A DNA stretch of 64,000 nucleotides from Chlorobaculum parvum NCIB 8327 (GCF_000020505.1 NC_011027.1:1720001-1784000), one strand, 5' to 3'. Positions 49,277-59,328 are shown, counted from the stretch's first letter. The notes: generated by a model from the letters alone, not told the origin. A program made the numbers and translations.

Positions 49277-49500
49277 GGCAAGTCCCTCCTGCTAAGTCCA
49301 CACAAAAAGATTTTCAGTGAAGCGCTTCGGGTATATCTATAGTCAACACCCGCGCGGAAACAACGGTTCCGGCTCAGAACCGGACAAAAAACCACAAAAA
49401 TGCACTTTTCTACATTTTTGTAATTTTCTTACCAACCCCCAAAATCACCTTTCTGCCAAACACTACGAAGCCTATCGGAGTTTATCAATTCTGTCTATCA

Positions 49501-49598
49501 TTATTGCGAGCCTCCCTTATCCAGTCCGCTAACGCACACGGAGCTTGAACATCGTCGCTGCTCTATCCGTCATTCCCGCGCAAGCGGGAATGACGAGT
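49501..49598. repeat. ~95-bp repeat ending in a perfect palindrome, copy 2
   Basis: TTATTGCGAGCC, TTATCCAGTCCGCTA, GCTTGAACATCGTC and CTATCC, then GTCATTCCCGCG...CGGGAATGAC (49569-49594), in the same order as in copy 1. Confidence 0.7.
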
Positions 49599-49963
49599 GA
49601 ACATAGTAATTGATGCATTCACGATCTGAAATTGAATACATGGTGCTTTTTCCGGCAAGTCCGACGGCCTGCCAGGAAGACCGTCAATTCCGGAAAATCC
49701 CCTGTAAACAAGCATCGAAAGCTCTTTTCTCCTCTCCCCGCCCTCGTACTTATCCTGAAAATTTCCCGTCTTGTCCATAGCTGGTAGCCGTTGATACCGC
49801 TGAATGCTGCTCTTCCGACAAACCTGTAGAAACATAACCCCCACAATTCTACCGAATGGTAGGAAAACCGGCTTTACTACAGGCATGTAGCTTTGCATTC
49901 ATCCCATTTCAGCCACTTCATAAAAAAAAGAGGCGCGTGAAACTGGATCGAACCAGTCCGCCG

Positions 49964-50004
49964 AAAACTTTTAAATCATTTCCAATCAATGACTTAAAAG
50001 TTTT
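49964..50004. promoter_or_regulatory. Inverted repeat upstream of the nifH promoter
   Basis: Perfect 11-bp arms AAAACTTTTAA (49964-49974) and TTAAAAGTTTT (49994-50004), 19 nt apart, ending 42 bp before the -24 box. Next to it TTTCAAGAAA occurs twice, 11-12 bp apart (about 50003-50024). It may bind a regulator; it could also act as a terminator hairpin for readthrough from the left. Confidence 0.45.
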
Positions 50005-50046
50005 TCAAGAAATATTTCAAGAAAAACACCCCCAGCAACCACACTT

Positions 50047-50062
50047 TGGCACACCAATTGCA
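50047..50062 (+). promoter_or_regulatory. Sigma-54 (-24/-12) promoter of nifH
   Basis: TGGCAC-ACCAA-TTGCA matches the consensus TGGCAC-N5-TTGCA with GG at 50048-50049 and GC at 50060-50061. Expected transcription start is near 50073, leaving a leader of about 80 nt. NifA (45133) is the obvious activator. No TGT-N10-ACA upstream activating site was found in the 250 bp before it. Confidence 0.85.
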
Positions 50063-50098
50063 GCATATTCTTTAATTATTCAGGAAACAGAAAATTAA

Positions 50099-50977
<879 letters not shown>

Positions 50978-51048
50978 TCGGCCAAAGCAGTCAAAAGAAC
51001 CAGTAATCTCTTGAAATTATAGCCTTTAACAAGAAGGAGAACACACAC

Positions 51049-51393
51049 ATGTTAATGATCAGAACCATCGTCAGGCCGGAAAAAGTACAGGACGTTATGC
51101 AGGGCCTGCTCGACGCCGGATACCCGGCAGTCACCAAAGTCTCGGTTGTTGGCCGGGGTAAACAGCGCGGTCTGCGCGTCGGCGATGTGGTCTATGACGA
51201 ACTGCCGAAAGAGATGCTCTTCCTCGTCGTGCCTGATGCCGACAAGGATTTCGTCATCCGTGCCATTATGGACAACGCCAAGACTGGCGAGGGTAAGTTC
51301 GGTGACGGTAAAATCTTCGTCTCTGCTGTCGAAGAGGTCTACACGATCAGCTCCGGCATCAAAGAAGGCGAGCTTGAAGCGAAGGAGGCCTGA
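51049..51393 (+). CDS. nifI1: Nitrogenase-regulating PII-like protein NifI1
   Basis: A 114-residue PII-superfamily protein (MLMIRTIVRPEKVQDVMQGLLDAGYPAVTKVSVVGRGKQRG...; GDGKIFVSAVEEVYTISSG). Its place between nifH and nifD marks it as NifI1. In methanogens the NifI1-NifI2 complex binds nitrogenase and switches it off with ammonium, relieved by 2-oxoglutarate. The same order is known in Chlorobiaceae. The stop overlaps nifI2 by one base and AAGGAG precedes the start. Confidence 0.93.
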   Translation: MLMIRTIVRPEKVQDVMQGLLDAGYPAVTKVSVVGRGKQRGLRVGDVVYDELPKEMLFLVVPDADKDFVIRAIMDNAKTGEGKFGDGKIFVSAVEEVYTISSGIKEGELEAKEA

Positions 51394-51770
51394 TGAAAGA
51401 GATCATTTCAGTTATTCGCATCAACAAGGTGAACGAAACCAAGCAAGCGCTCATCGATGCCGGCATCTCCGCCTTCACGGCGACCGGCCGGGTTATGGGA
51501 CGCGGCAAAGGCCAGGTTCACTATGACATCCTCCAGGGCGCCGAAGCCGGCCATCCGGAGGCAATCGCTCAGCTCGGTAACGCACCGAGGCTTGTTGCCA
51601 AAAGAATCCTGACCGTGGTTGTGCCCGATGAGCTTGCCCAGACGGCTATCGATACGATCATCAAGACCAACCAGACCGGCAAACCGGGAGACGGCAAGAT
51701 TTTCGTCACGCCGATTCTCGATACCATCAGGGTCAGAACCGGTGAAGAAGGCGACGTGGCTCTGAACTGA
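51393..51770 (+). CDS. nifI2: Nitrogenase-regulating PII-like protein NifI2
   Basis: A 125-residue second PII-like protein (MKEIISVIRINKVNETKQALIDAGISAFTATGRVMGRGKGQVHY...; GDGKIFVTPILDTIRVRTGEEG). The longer T-loop region fits NifI2, which binds 2-oxoglutarate and ATP. It is translationally coupled to nifI1 and precedes nifD by 46 bp. It makes nitrogenase activity responsive to the carbon/nitrogen balance after translation. Confidence 0.93.
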   Translation: MKEIISVIRINKVNETKQALIDAGISAFTATGRVMGRGKGQVHYDILQGAEAGHPEAIAQLGNAPRLVAKRILTVVVPDELAQTAIDTIIKTNQTGKPGDGKIFVTPILDTIRVRTGEEGDVALN

Positions 51771-51816
51771 AGCTGAACTGAGATAACTACTAAAGGTGTA
51801 AACGGAGAACGCTACA

Positions 51817-53445
51817 ATGCCAGCGAAAGTAAACTTACCAGATCCGGCCTCGATTACCGAGGAGCTGATCAATAAATACCCGGCCAAGGTCGCCAAAAAG
51901 CGCAGGAAGTCGATCGTGGCCAACGACCCGGATACCATTCCCGAGGTACAGGCCAACGTCCGCACCGTGCCGGGCATCATCACGCAGCGCGGCTGCTCCT
52001 ACGCAGGTTGTAAGGGTGTGGTTCTCGGACCGACGCGTGACATCGTCAACATCGTGCACGGCCCGATCGGTTGCAGCTTCTACGCATGGCTGACCCGCCG
52101 CAACCAGACCAGACCGGAGACCCCGGAGCATGAAAACTACATCACCTACTGCTTCTCGACCGACATGCAGGAAGAGCACGTGGTGTTCGGTGGTGAAAAG
52201 AAACTGAAGGTTGCAATCCAGGAGGCTTATGACCTCTTCCACCCGAAGGCCATCGCGATCTTCTCGACCTGCCCGGTCGGCCTGATCGGTGATGACGTGC
52301 ACGCCGTTTCGAGAGAGATGAAAGAGAAGCTCGGCGACTGCAACGTCTTCGGCTTCAGCTGCGAAGGCTACCGCGGCGTCAGCCAGTCGGCTGGTCACCA
52401 CATCGCCAACAACGGTGTGTTCAAGCACATGGTCGGCAACAACAACGAAATCAAGCCCGGCAAGTTCAAAATCAACCTGCTCGGCGAGTACAACATCGGT
52501 GGCGACGCCTTCGAAATCGAGCGACTGCTTGAGAAGAGCGGCATCACGCTGATTGCCTCTTTCAGCGGCAACTCGACGGTCGGAGCCATGGAAAACGCAC
52601 ACACCGCCGACCTCAACATCGTGCAGTGCCACCGCTCGATCAACTACATGGGCGACATGATGGAAACCAAGTACGGTATTCCATGGATGAAGGTCAACTT
52701 CGTCGGCGTCGAGTCCACTGCCAAGTCGCTGCGCAAGATCGCCGAGTACTTCGGTGATGCAGAGCTGAAAGCGAAGGTCGAAGAGGTGATTGCCGAAGAG
52801 ATGCCTGCCGTCAAGGAGATCATCGAAGAGATTCGCCCGCGCACCGAAGGCAAAACCGCCATGCTGTTCGTCGGTGGATCGCGTGCTCACCACTACCAGG
52901 ATCTGTTCAACGAGCTTGGCATGACGACCCTCTCCGCCGGTTACGAGTTCGCTCACCGCGATGACTACGAAGGTCGCGAAGTGCTGCCGAACATCAAGAT
53001 CGACGCCGACAGCAAGAACATCGAAGAGCTGAAGGTCACCGCCGATCCTGAGCTGTACAACCCGCGCAAGAGCCCGGAAGAGATCGAGGAGCTGAAAGCC
53101 AAAGGCCTCGAAATGAACGGTTACACCGGCATGATGAAGCAGATGGTCCACAAGAGCCTGGTGATCGATGACGTCAGCCACTACGAGTCTGAAAAGCTCA
53201 TCGAGATCTACAAGCCCGATATCTTCTGCGCCGGTATCAAAAAGAAGTACGTCGTCCAGAAGATGGGTGTACCGCTCAAGCAGCTCCACAGCTACGACTA
53301 CGGCGGTCCTTACACCGGCTTCAAAGGTGCAGTCAACTTCTACAAGGATATCGACCGCATGGTCAACAACCCTGTCTGGAAGATGATCAAGGCCCCCTGG
53401 GAGAAGGCTGAATCGGAATCGCTGGAAGCCAGCTACGTCGCCTGA
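51817..53445 (+). CDS. nifD: Nitrogenase molybdenum-iron protein alpha chain
   Basis: A 542-residue catalytic subunit. P-cluster cysteines: Cys60 (QRGCSYAGCKG), Cys86 (HGPIGCSFYAW) and the Cys in FSTCPVGLIGDD. FeMo-cofactor ligands: the Cys in NIVQCHRSINYM and the His in LKQLHSYDYGGPYTGF. An insert is visible around TADPELYNPRKSPEEIEELKAKGLEMNGYTG, a feature of the longer group of NifD proteins of anaerobes. All key residues present. Confidence 0.99.
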   Translation: MPAKVNLPDPASITEELINKYPAKVAKKRRKSIVANDPDTIPEVQANVRTVPGIITQRGCSYAGCKGVVLGPTRDIVNIVHGPIGCSFYAWLTRRNQTRPETPEHENYITYCFSTDMQEEHVVFGGEKKLKVAIQEAYDLFHPKAIAIFSTCPVGLIGDDVHAVSREMKEKLGDCNVFGFSCEGYRGVSQSAGHHIANNGVFKHMVGNNNEIKPGKFKINLLGEYNIGGDAFEIERLLEKSGITLIASFSGNSTVGAMENAHTADLNIVQCHRSINYMGDMMETKYGIPWMKVNFVGVESTAKSLRKIAEYFGDAELKAKVEEVIAEEMPAVKEIIEEIRPRTEGKTAMLFVGGSRAHHYQDLFNELGMTTLSAGYEFAHRDDYEGREVLPNIKIDADSKNIEELKVTADPELYNPRKSPEEIEELKAKGLEMNGYTGMMKQMVHKSLVIDDVSHYESEKLIEIYKPDIFCAGIKKKYVVQKMGVPLKQLHSYDYGGPYTGFKGAVNFYKDIDRMVNNPVWKMIKAPWEKAESESLEASYVA

Positions 53446-53522
53446 ACAAGCACGGGCGTCCCTGAGATGCGCAAGAGGTTTTCAGAGACGCCCGCATAAA
53501 AAAATTAACGAGGAGATTATTG

Positions 53523-54902
53523 ATGTTATTACGTCACACAAGCAAAGAGGTCAAAGAGCGCGAGGGGCTGACGATCAATCCGGCAAAGACCTGCCAGCCG
53601 ATCGGCGCCATGTACGCTGCGCTCGGCATACACGGCTGCCTGCCCCACAGCCACGGCTCGCAGGGCTGCTGCTCCTACCACCGCAGCACCCTGACCCGCC
53701 ACTACAAAGAGCCCGTCATGGCCGCAACCAGTTCGTTCACCGAGGGCGCTTCGGTGTTCGGCGGCCAGGCAAACCTGCTTTCGGCTATCGAGACCATCTT
53801 TTCGGTCTATGATCCGGAGGTGATCGCGGTGCACTCCACCTGCCTGTCCGAAACCATCGGCGACGACTTGCAGCAGATCACCAAGAAGGCCAGCGACGAC
53901 GGCAAGATTCCTGAAGGCAAATACGTTATCTACGCCAGCACCCCGAGCTTCGTCGGCTCGCACGTCACCGGCTACGCCAACATGGTCGTCGGCATGACCG
54001 AGCAGTTCGCCGTCTCCACCGGAGAGAAGAACGACAAGGTCAACATCATCGCCGGCTGGATGGAGCCTTCCGACATGAGGGAGATCAAATCGCTCGCCTC
54101 GCGTCTCGGCGTCAAGATCGTGCTCTTCCCCGACACCTCCGACGTGCTCGACGCACCGCAGACCGGCAAGCACGAGTTCTACCCGAAAGGCGGCATCACC
54201 ATCGACGAGCTGAAGACTGTTGGCGACAGCAAGTCCTCGATCGCCGTGGGCTGCATCACCGCCGAGCCAGCAGCCGTCGCGCTCGACAAGAAGTGCAAGG
54301 TTCCGTTCGAGACGGTTGACATGCCGATCGGCCTGTCCGCCACCGACCGCTTCATCATGGCCCTCAGCAAGGCTGGCGGCGTCGAGGTTCCCGCAGAACT
54401 CACCGCCGAGCGTGGCCGCCTGGTGGACGTCATGGCCGACATGGAGCAGTACTTCTACGGCAAGAAAGTCGCGCTGTTCGGCGACCCCGACCAGCTCATG
54501 CCGCTCACCGAGTTCCTGCTCGACCTCGGCATGGTGCCGAAGCACATCGTCAGCGGCACGCCGGGTCTGCGGTTCGAGAAACGCATGAAGGAGATCCTTG
54601 AAAGAGCTCCGGGCGCGAACTTCAAGAATGGCCCGCAGGCTGACATGTTCCTGATGCACCAGTGGATCAAGAACGAGCCTGTCGATCTGCTCATCGGCAA
54701 CACCTACGGCAAGTACATCGCACGTGACGAAGACATCCCGTTCGTGCGCTTCGGCTTCCCGATCCTCGACCGCATCGGCCACAGCTACTTCCCGAACATC
54801 GGGTATGCCGGCTCGCTCAGGCTGGTCGAGAAAATCCTCGGCGTGCTCATGGATCAGCAGGATCGCACGGCGCTGGAAGAGAAGTTCGAGTTGGTTATGT
54901 GA
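53523..54902 (+). CDS. nifK: Nitrogenase molybdenum-iron protein beta chain
   Basis: A 459-residue subunit sharing the P-cluster with NifD: CQPIGAMYAALG, HGSQGCCSYHRS and the Cys in HSTCLSETIGDD. It lacks the ~50-residue N-terminal extension of the Azotobacter/Klebsiella protein, as in the short NifK of anaerobes. ATG 53523 with GAGGAG upstream; a TTG at 53520 is not needed. A structured 150-bp spacer separates it from nifE. Confidence 0.98.
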   Translation: MLLRHTSKEVKEREGLTINPAKTCQPIGAMYAALGIHGCLPHSHGSQGCCSYHRSTLTRHYKEPVMAATSSFTEGASVFGGQANLLSAIETIFSVYDPEVIAVHSTCLSETIGDDLQQITKKASDDGKIPEGKYVIYASTPSFVGSHVTGYANMVVGMTEQFAVSTGEKNDKVNIIAGWMEPSDMREIKSLASRLGVKIVLFPDTSDVLDAPQTGKHEFYPKGGITIDELKTVGDSKSSIAVGCITAEPAAVALDKKCKVPFETVDMPIGLSATDRFIMALSKAGGVEVPAELTAERGRLVDVMADMEQYFYGKKVALFGDPDQLMPLTEFLLDLGMVPKHIVSGTPGLRFEKRMKEILERAPGANFKNGPQADMFLMHQWIKNEPVDLLIGNTYGKYIARDEDIPFVRFGFPILDRIGHSYFPNIGYAGSLRLVEKILGVLMDQQDRTALEEKFELVM

Positions 54903-54912
54903 TGCGCTGTCG

Positions 54913-54987
54913 GAGCCGGTTCGCGATCCAGAGGCTTGCCCGGACGGTGAAATCCAGAACACTGTCCGGCTCGTCCGCGAACCGCTC
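54913..54987 (+). ncRNA. Two-tier stem-loop between nifK and nifE
   Basis: Outer arms GGTTCGCG (54918-54925) and CGCGAACC (54976-54983), flanked by GAG.../...CTC; inner arms CCGGAC (54940-54945) and GTCCGG (54964-54969), with GTG/CAC closing the loop. It is probably an mRNA-processing or stability element that sets unequal amounts of NifHDK and NifEN. No T-run, so it is not an intrinsic terminator. Confidence 0.5.
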
Positions 54988-55055
54988 TCGACGACAACGT
55001 ATCGACAAGTTGACAACACAACCATTCCCCTTCGCCAAAACGGAGGGGGATGACA

Positions 55056-56441
55056 ATGAAGGGAAAGGAAGTAATGGATACGCAGAACATCAGTCTGCTT
55101 GAGGGCAGGCAAAAACAGGTCTACGAGAAGACCGCGGGTGCTCCGGAAGGTGACATCGCGTGCGAAAAGACCAGCCTCTCCGGCTCGGTCAGCCAGCGGG
55201 CCTGCGTCTTCTGCGGCTCACGTGTCGTGCTCTATCCGGTAGCCGACGCTATTCACATCGTACACGGCCCGATCGGTTGCGCCGCCTACACCTGGGACAT
55301 CCGGGGAGCGGTTTCGTCGGGACCCGAACTGCACAGGCTCAGCTTTTCATCCGACCTCCAGGAGATGGACGTCATCTACGGCGGCGAAAAGAAGCTCTAC
55401 AAATCTCTGATCGAACTGATCGATCAATACCAACCCAAAGCGGCATTCATCTACTCGACCTGCATCATCGGCCTCATCGGAGACGATATCGATGCGGTCT
55501 GCAAGAAAGTTGCCAAAGAGAAAGGAATCCCGGTGCTTCCGGTGCATTCCGAAGGATTCAAGGGCACCAAGAAGGATGGCTACAAAGCCGCCTGCAACGC
55601 CCTCATGAAGCTGATCGGCCAGGGTTCGACCGAAGGCATCAGCAAATACAGCATTAACATTCTCGGCGAATTCAACCTCGCCGGAGAAGCCTGGATCATC
55701 CGGGAATATTACGAGAAAATGGGCATCCAGGTGGTCGCCACCATGACCGGCGACGGCCGCATCGACGACATCCGCCGCTCGCACGGCGCTTCGCTGAACG
55801 TGGTGCAGTGCTCCGGCTCGATGACCACCCTTGCCAAAGAGATGGAAGAGAAGTACGGCATTCCCTACATCAGGGTCTCCTACTTCGGCTTCGAGGATAT
55901 GTCCAAATCACTCTACGACGTAGCCCAGCACTTCCCCGAAAGGCCCGACATTATGGAGAAGGCCAAGGAGATCGTGCGTGACGAGATCAAGCAATACTAC
56001 CCCGAGATGCAGAAGTTCAAAGCTGCCCTGACCGGGAAGAAAGCCGCGATCTACGTCGGCGGAGCCTTCAAGACCTTCTCGCTCATCAAAGCCCTGCGCA
56101 CCGTCGGCATGTCGGTGGTGCTGGCCGGTTCGCAGACCGGCAACAAGCAGGACTACAAAAACCTCAAGGAGATGTGCGACGAGGGCACCGTCATCGTTGA
56201 CGACTCCAACCCGGTCGAGCTCTCCAAGTTCATCCTTGAAAAAGAGGCTGACCTGCTCATCGGCGGCGTCAAGGAGCGCCCTATCGCCTTCAAGCTCGGC
56301 GTCGCTTTCTGCGACCACAACCACGAGCGCAAGATTCCGCTCGCCGGATTCATCGGCATGTACTATTTCGCCAAGGAGGTTTACGAATCGGTGATGAGCC
56401 CCGTGTGGCAGTTCGCCCCGAGAAAAGGAGGTGTCAAATGA
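55056..56441 (+). CDS. nifE: FeMo-cofactor scaffold protein NifE
   Basis: A 461-residue NifD-like scaffold subunit on which the NifB product is matured to FeMo-cofactor. Cys residues: QRACVFCGSRVVLYPV, VHGPIGCAAYTWD and STCIIGLIGDDIDAV. ATG 55056 has GGAGGGGG 6 nt upstream; ATG 55050 and 55074 are alternatives. Its stop overlaps the nifN start (ATGA), so the partners are translationally coupled. Confidence 0.96.
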   Translation: MKGKEVMDTQNISLLEGRQKQVYEKTAGAPEGDIACEKTSLSGSVSQRACVFCGSRVVLYPVADAIHIVHGPIGCAAYTWDIRGAVSSGPELHRLSFSSDLQEMDVIYGGEKKLYKSLIELIDQYQPKAAFIYSTCIIGLIGDDIDAVCKKVAKEKGIPVLPVHSEGFKGTKKDGYKAACNALMKLIGQGSTEGISKYSINILGEFNLAGEAWIIREYYEKMGIQVVATMTGDGRIDDIRRSHGASLNVVQCSGSMTTLAKEMEEKYGIPYIRVSYFGFEDMSKSLYDVAQHFPERPDIMEKAKEIVRDEIKQYYPEMQKFKAALTGKKAAIYVGGAFKTFSLIKALRTVGMSVVLAGSQTGNKQDYKNLKEMCDEGTVIVDDSNPVELSKFILEKEADLLIGGVKERPIAFKLGVAFCDHNHERKIPLAGFIGMYYFAKEVYESVMSPVWQFAPRKGGVK

Positions 56442-57805
56442 CCACGAACGCTTCGACCATGACGGCCAAAACGGCCACGCAGAACGCATGCAAGCTCTGC
56501 ACTCCGCTCGGCGCGTGCCTGGCCTTCCGCGGCATCGAAAAGTGCGTACCGTTCCTGCACGGCTCGCAGGGGTGTGCCACCTACATCCGCCGCTACCTCA
56601 TCAGCCACTACAAGGAGCCGATCGACATCGCCTCATCCAACTTCAACGAAGAGACGGCGGTCTTCGGCGGCAGCCACAACCTGAAGCTGGGGCTGAAAAA
56701 CGTCACCCAGCAGTACAAGCCGCAGGTGATCGGCATCGCGACGACCTGCCTGTCGGAGACCATCGGCGACGACGTGCCGATGATTCTGAAGGACTACAAG
56801 GCGATCATGGGTGAGGCCGATCTGCCGACCATGATCTTCGCCTCGACGCCGAGCTACACCGGCAGCCACATCGACGGCTTCCACACCGCCGTACGCTCCG
56901 CCGTGCAGACCTTCGCCACCGGCGGCGCGAAGAAGAACATGCTCAACCTCTTTTCGGGAATGATTTCGCCGGCGGACATCCGCTACCTGAAGGAGATTCT
57001 CAAGGAGTTCGGAATGCCGTTCATGCTGCTGCCGGACTACTCGCAGACGCTCGACGGCGGCCCGTGGGGCGAATACCACCGCATTCCGCCCGGCGGCACG
57101 CCGACCAGCGCCATCGCCGACAGCGGCAGCGCGGCAGCCAGCATCGAGTTCGGCTCGACGCTCGAAGCTAAAAAATCGGCGGCAGGCTACCTCGAAGAGA
57201 CCTTCGGAGTTCCACGCCACAGCATGCCCCTGCCGATCGGCATCAAGGCAACCGACCGCTTCTTCGCGCTGCTCGAAGAGCTGACCGAGAAACCGATGCC
57301 TGAAAAGTATGAAGATGAGCGCCGCCGCCTGGTTGACGCCTACGCCGACGGACACAAGTACGTCTTCGGCAGAAAGGCGATCCTCTACGGCGAGGAGGAT
57401 CTGGTGATTTCGATGGCCGCCTTCCTGCGCGAAATCGGCGTCGTGCCAGTGCTCTGCGCCTCGGGCGGCAAGAGCGGGCTGATGAAAAAGCGGATGCTGG
57501 AGCTGATTCCCGATCTTGAAGAGCTTGAAATCCAGGTGCGCGAAGGCGTTGACTTCGTGGACATCGAAAACGAGGCCAAGGTGCTCAAGCCGGACTTTCT
57601 CATCGGCAACAGCAAAGGGTTCACGATGTCGCGCAAGAACGAGCTTCAGCTCATCAGGATCGGCTTCCCGATTCACGATCGCTTCGGCGGCCAGCGCCTA
57701 CACCACCTCGGCTACAAAGGCACGCAGGAGCTGTTCGACCGCATCGTCAACACCGTCATCGAGTATCGCCAGAACTCGTCACCGGTAGGCTACACGTACA
57801 TCTAA
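56438..57805 (+). CDS. nifN: FeMo-cofactor scaffold protein NifN
   Basis: A 455-residue NifK-like partner of NifE: CKLCTPLGACLAFRGI, FLHGSQGCATYIRRYL and TTCLSETIGDDVPMI. ATG 56438 is preceded by AAAGGAGGTG, an excellent ribosome-binding site, and overlaps the nifE stop. It forms the alpha2-beta2 scaffold with NifE. Confidence 0.96.
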   Translation: MTTNASTMTAKTATQNACKLCTPLGACLAFRGIEKCVPFLHGSQGCATYIRRYLISHYKEPIDIASSNFNEETAVFGGSHNLKLGLKNVTQQYKPQVIGIATTCLSETIGDDVPMILKDYKAIMGEADLPTMIFASTPSYTGSHIDGFHTAVRSAVQTFATGGAKKNMLNLFSGMISPADIRYLKEILKEFGMPFMLLPDYSQTLDGGPWGEYHRIPPGGTPTSAIADSGSAAASIEFGSTLEAKKSAAGYLEETFGVPRHSMPLPIGIKATDRFFALLEELTEKPMPEKYEDERRRLVDAYADGHKYVFGRKAILYGEEDLVISMAAFLREIGVVPVLCASGGKSGLMKKRMLELIPDLEELEIQVREGVDFVDIENEAKVLKPDFLIGNSKGFTMSRKNELQLIRIGFPIHDRFGGQRLHHLGYKGTQELFDRIVNTVIEYRQNSSPVGYTYI

Positions 57806-57886
57806 AGGAAAACGCATGAAGTAATCACCCGGCATCTCGATCCAGAAAACGGAGACGCCGGAAAAGTCTGAAGGGAGCAATAGATC

Positions 57887-59161
57887 ATGACACTCAACAT
57901 CCAGAACCACCCGTGCTTCAACGACTCCGCGAGGCACACCTTCGGAAGAATCCACCTGCCGGTCGCGCCGAAATGCAACATCCAGTGCAACTACTGCAAC
58001 CGGAAGTTCGACTGCATGAACGAGAACCGCCCCGGCGTGTCGAGCAAGGTGCTCTCGCCGAAGCAGGCGCTCTACTACCTCGACAACGCCATCAAGCTCT
58101 CGCCGAACATCTCGGTGGTGGGCATCGCAGGCCCCGGTGACCCGTTCGCTAACCCGGAGGAGACGATGGAGACCCTGCGGCTGGTGCGCGAAAAGTACCC
58201 CGACATGCTGCTCTGCGTCGCCACCAACGGCCTCGACGTGCTGCCCTACATCGAAGAACTTGCCGAGCTGAAGGTGAGCCACGTAACGCTCACGATCAAC
58301 GCCATCGATCCGGAGATCGGCCAGGAGATCTACGCCTGGGTACGCTACCAGAAGCGCATGTACCGCGACCGTCAGGCTGCCGAACTGCTGCTCGAAAACC
58401 AGCTTGCCGCCCTGCAGAAGCTCAAGAGGTTCGGTGTCACGGCCAAGGTGAACTCGATCATCATCCCCGGCATCAACGACAAGCACGTGGTCGAAGTGGC
58501 CCGCCAGGTCGCCTCGATGGGCGCGGACATCCTGAACGCCCTGCCCTACTACAACACCACTGAGACGGTCTTCGAGAACATTCCCGAACCCGATCCGATG
58601 ATGGTCAGGGAGATTCAGGACGAAGCTGGCAAACTGCTGCCGCAGATGAAGCACTGCGCCCGCTGCCGAGCTGACGCGGCTGGAATCATCGGCGAAATCA
58701 ACAGCGACGAGATGATGCAGAAGCTCGCCGAAGCCTCGCTCATGCCGAAAAATCCCGACGAGCACCGCCCCTACATCGCCGTTGCCAGCCTTGAAGGCGT
58801 GCTCATCAACCAGCACCTCGGCGAAGCTGACAGGTTTTTGATCTACGAGCTTAACGAGGACAAAAAAGGCTGCACACTGGTCGATTCGCGCCCGGCCCCG
58901 CCCGCCGGTGGCGGCAAGGCTCGCTGGGAAGCGCTCGCCGCGAAGCTCTCCGACTGCCGCGCCGTGCTGGTCAACAGCGCAGGCGACGCCCCGCAAATGG
59001 TGCTCAAAGCCAGTGGCGTCGATGTGATGTCGCTCGAAGGGGTGATCGAAGAGGCGGTGTACGGCGTCTTCACCGGTCAGGATCTCAAGCACCTGATGAA
59101 AAGCAGCCAGATCCACGCCTGCAAAACAAGCTGCAGCGGCGACGGCAACGGGTGCGATTAA
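57887..59161 (+). CDS. nifB: FeMo-cofactor synthesis protein NifB with C-terminal NifX-like domain
   Basis: A 424-residue radical SAM enzyme that builds NifB-co, the 8Fe-9S-carbide core. The radical SAM motif is in PKCNIQCNYCNRKFDC, followed by GIAGPGDPFANPEETMETL and the extra Cys pair HCARCRADAAGIIGE. From about residue 285 a NifX/NafY-type domain follows (RPYIAVASLEGVLINQHLGEADRF...), which holds cofactor intermediates; this fusion replaces a separate nifX. The tail ends in several Cys (HACKTSCSGDGNGC). Confidence 0.97.
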   Translation: MTLNIQNHPCFNDSARHTFGRIHLPVAPKCNIQCNYCNRKFDCMNENRPGVSSKVLSPKQALYYLDNAIKLSPNISVVGIAGPGDPFANPEETMETLRLVREKYPDMLLCVATNGLDVLPYIEELAELKVSHVTLTINAIDPEIGQEIYAWVRYQKRMYRDRQAAELLLENQLAALQKLKRFGVTAKVNSIIIPGINDKHVVEVARQVASMGADILNALPYYNTTETVFENIPEPDPMMVREIQDEAGKLLPQMKHCARCRADAAGIIGEINSDEMMQKLAEASLMPKNPDEHRPYIAVASLEGVLINQHLGEADRFLIYELNEDKKGCTLVDSRPAPPAGGGKARWEALAAKLSDCRAVLVNSAGDAPQMVLKASGVDVMSLEGVIEEAVYGVFTGQDLKHLMKSSQIHACKTSCSGDGNGCD

Positions 59162-59169
59162 CAATAAAA

Positions 59170-59211
59170 AGATCAGTCGGATCAGTCAGATCTGAGCGAT
59201 TCGACTGATCT
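59170..59211. terminator. Inverted repeat after nifB
   Basis: Perfect 10-bp arms AGATCAGTCG (59170-59179) and CGACTGATCT (59202-59211). There is no T-run; probably a 3' stabilising hairpin or attenuator before the ferredoxin gene. Confidence 0.45.
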
Positions 59212-59212
59212 G

Positions 59213-59295
59213 GCCCCCGTTTTAAAAACCGGGGCAACTGAAAAAAATGTAAGAGCAAATATCCGCAGGGTTAAAACCCTGCTGAATATGGGACA
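59213..59295. repeat. Bipartite stem-loop repeat, copy 3
   Basis: CCCCCGTTTTAAAAACCGGGG, then about 40 nt, then GCAGGGTTAAAACCCTGC and TGAATATGGGA. It has the same two-part plan as the copies at 11.6 and 34.7 kb and lies inside the nif transcript between nifB and the ferredoxin gene. Confidence 0.65.
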
Positions 59296-59328
59296 ACCCA
59301 ACCACAACAATCAGAAAAAACCACTATC

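Noticed and set aside
49563-49898. Minus-strand frame of 111 codons upstream of nifH
   Set aside because: Its C-terminal end is the translated repeat palindrome and the rest has no family pattern.
49800-50046. Classical NifA site TGT-N10-ACA before nifH
   Set aside because: The only TGT triplets here are not followed by ACA at the right distance.
51835-55112. Long minus-strand frames across nifD and nifK
   Set aside because: Shadow frames of complete nif genes that contain all cluster ligands on the plus strand.
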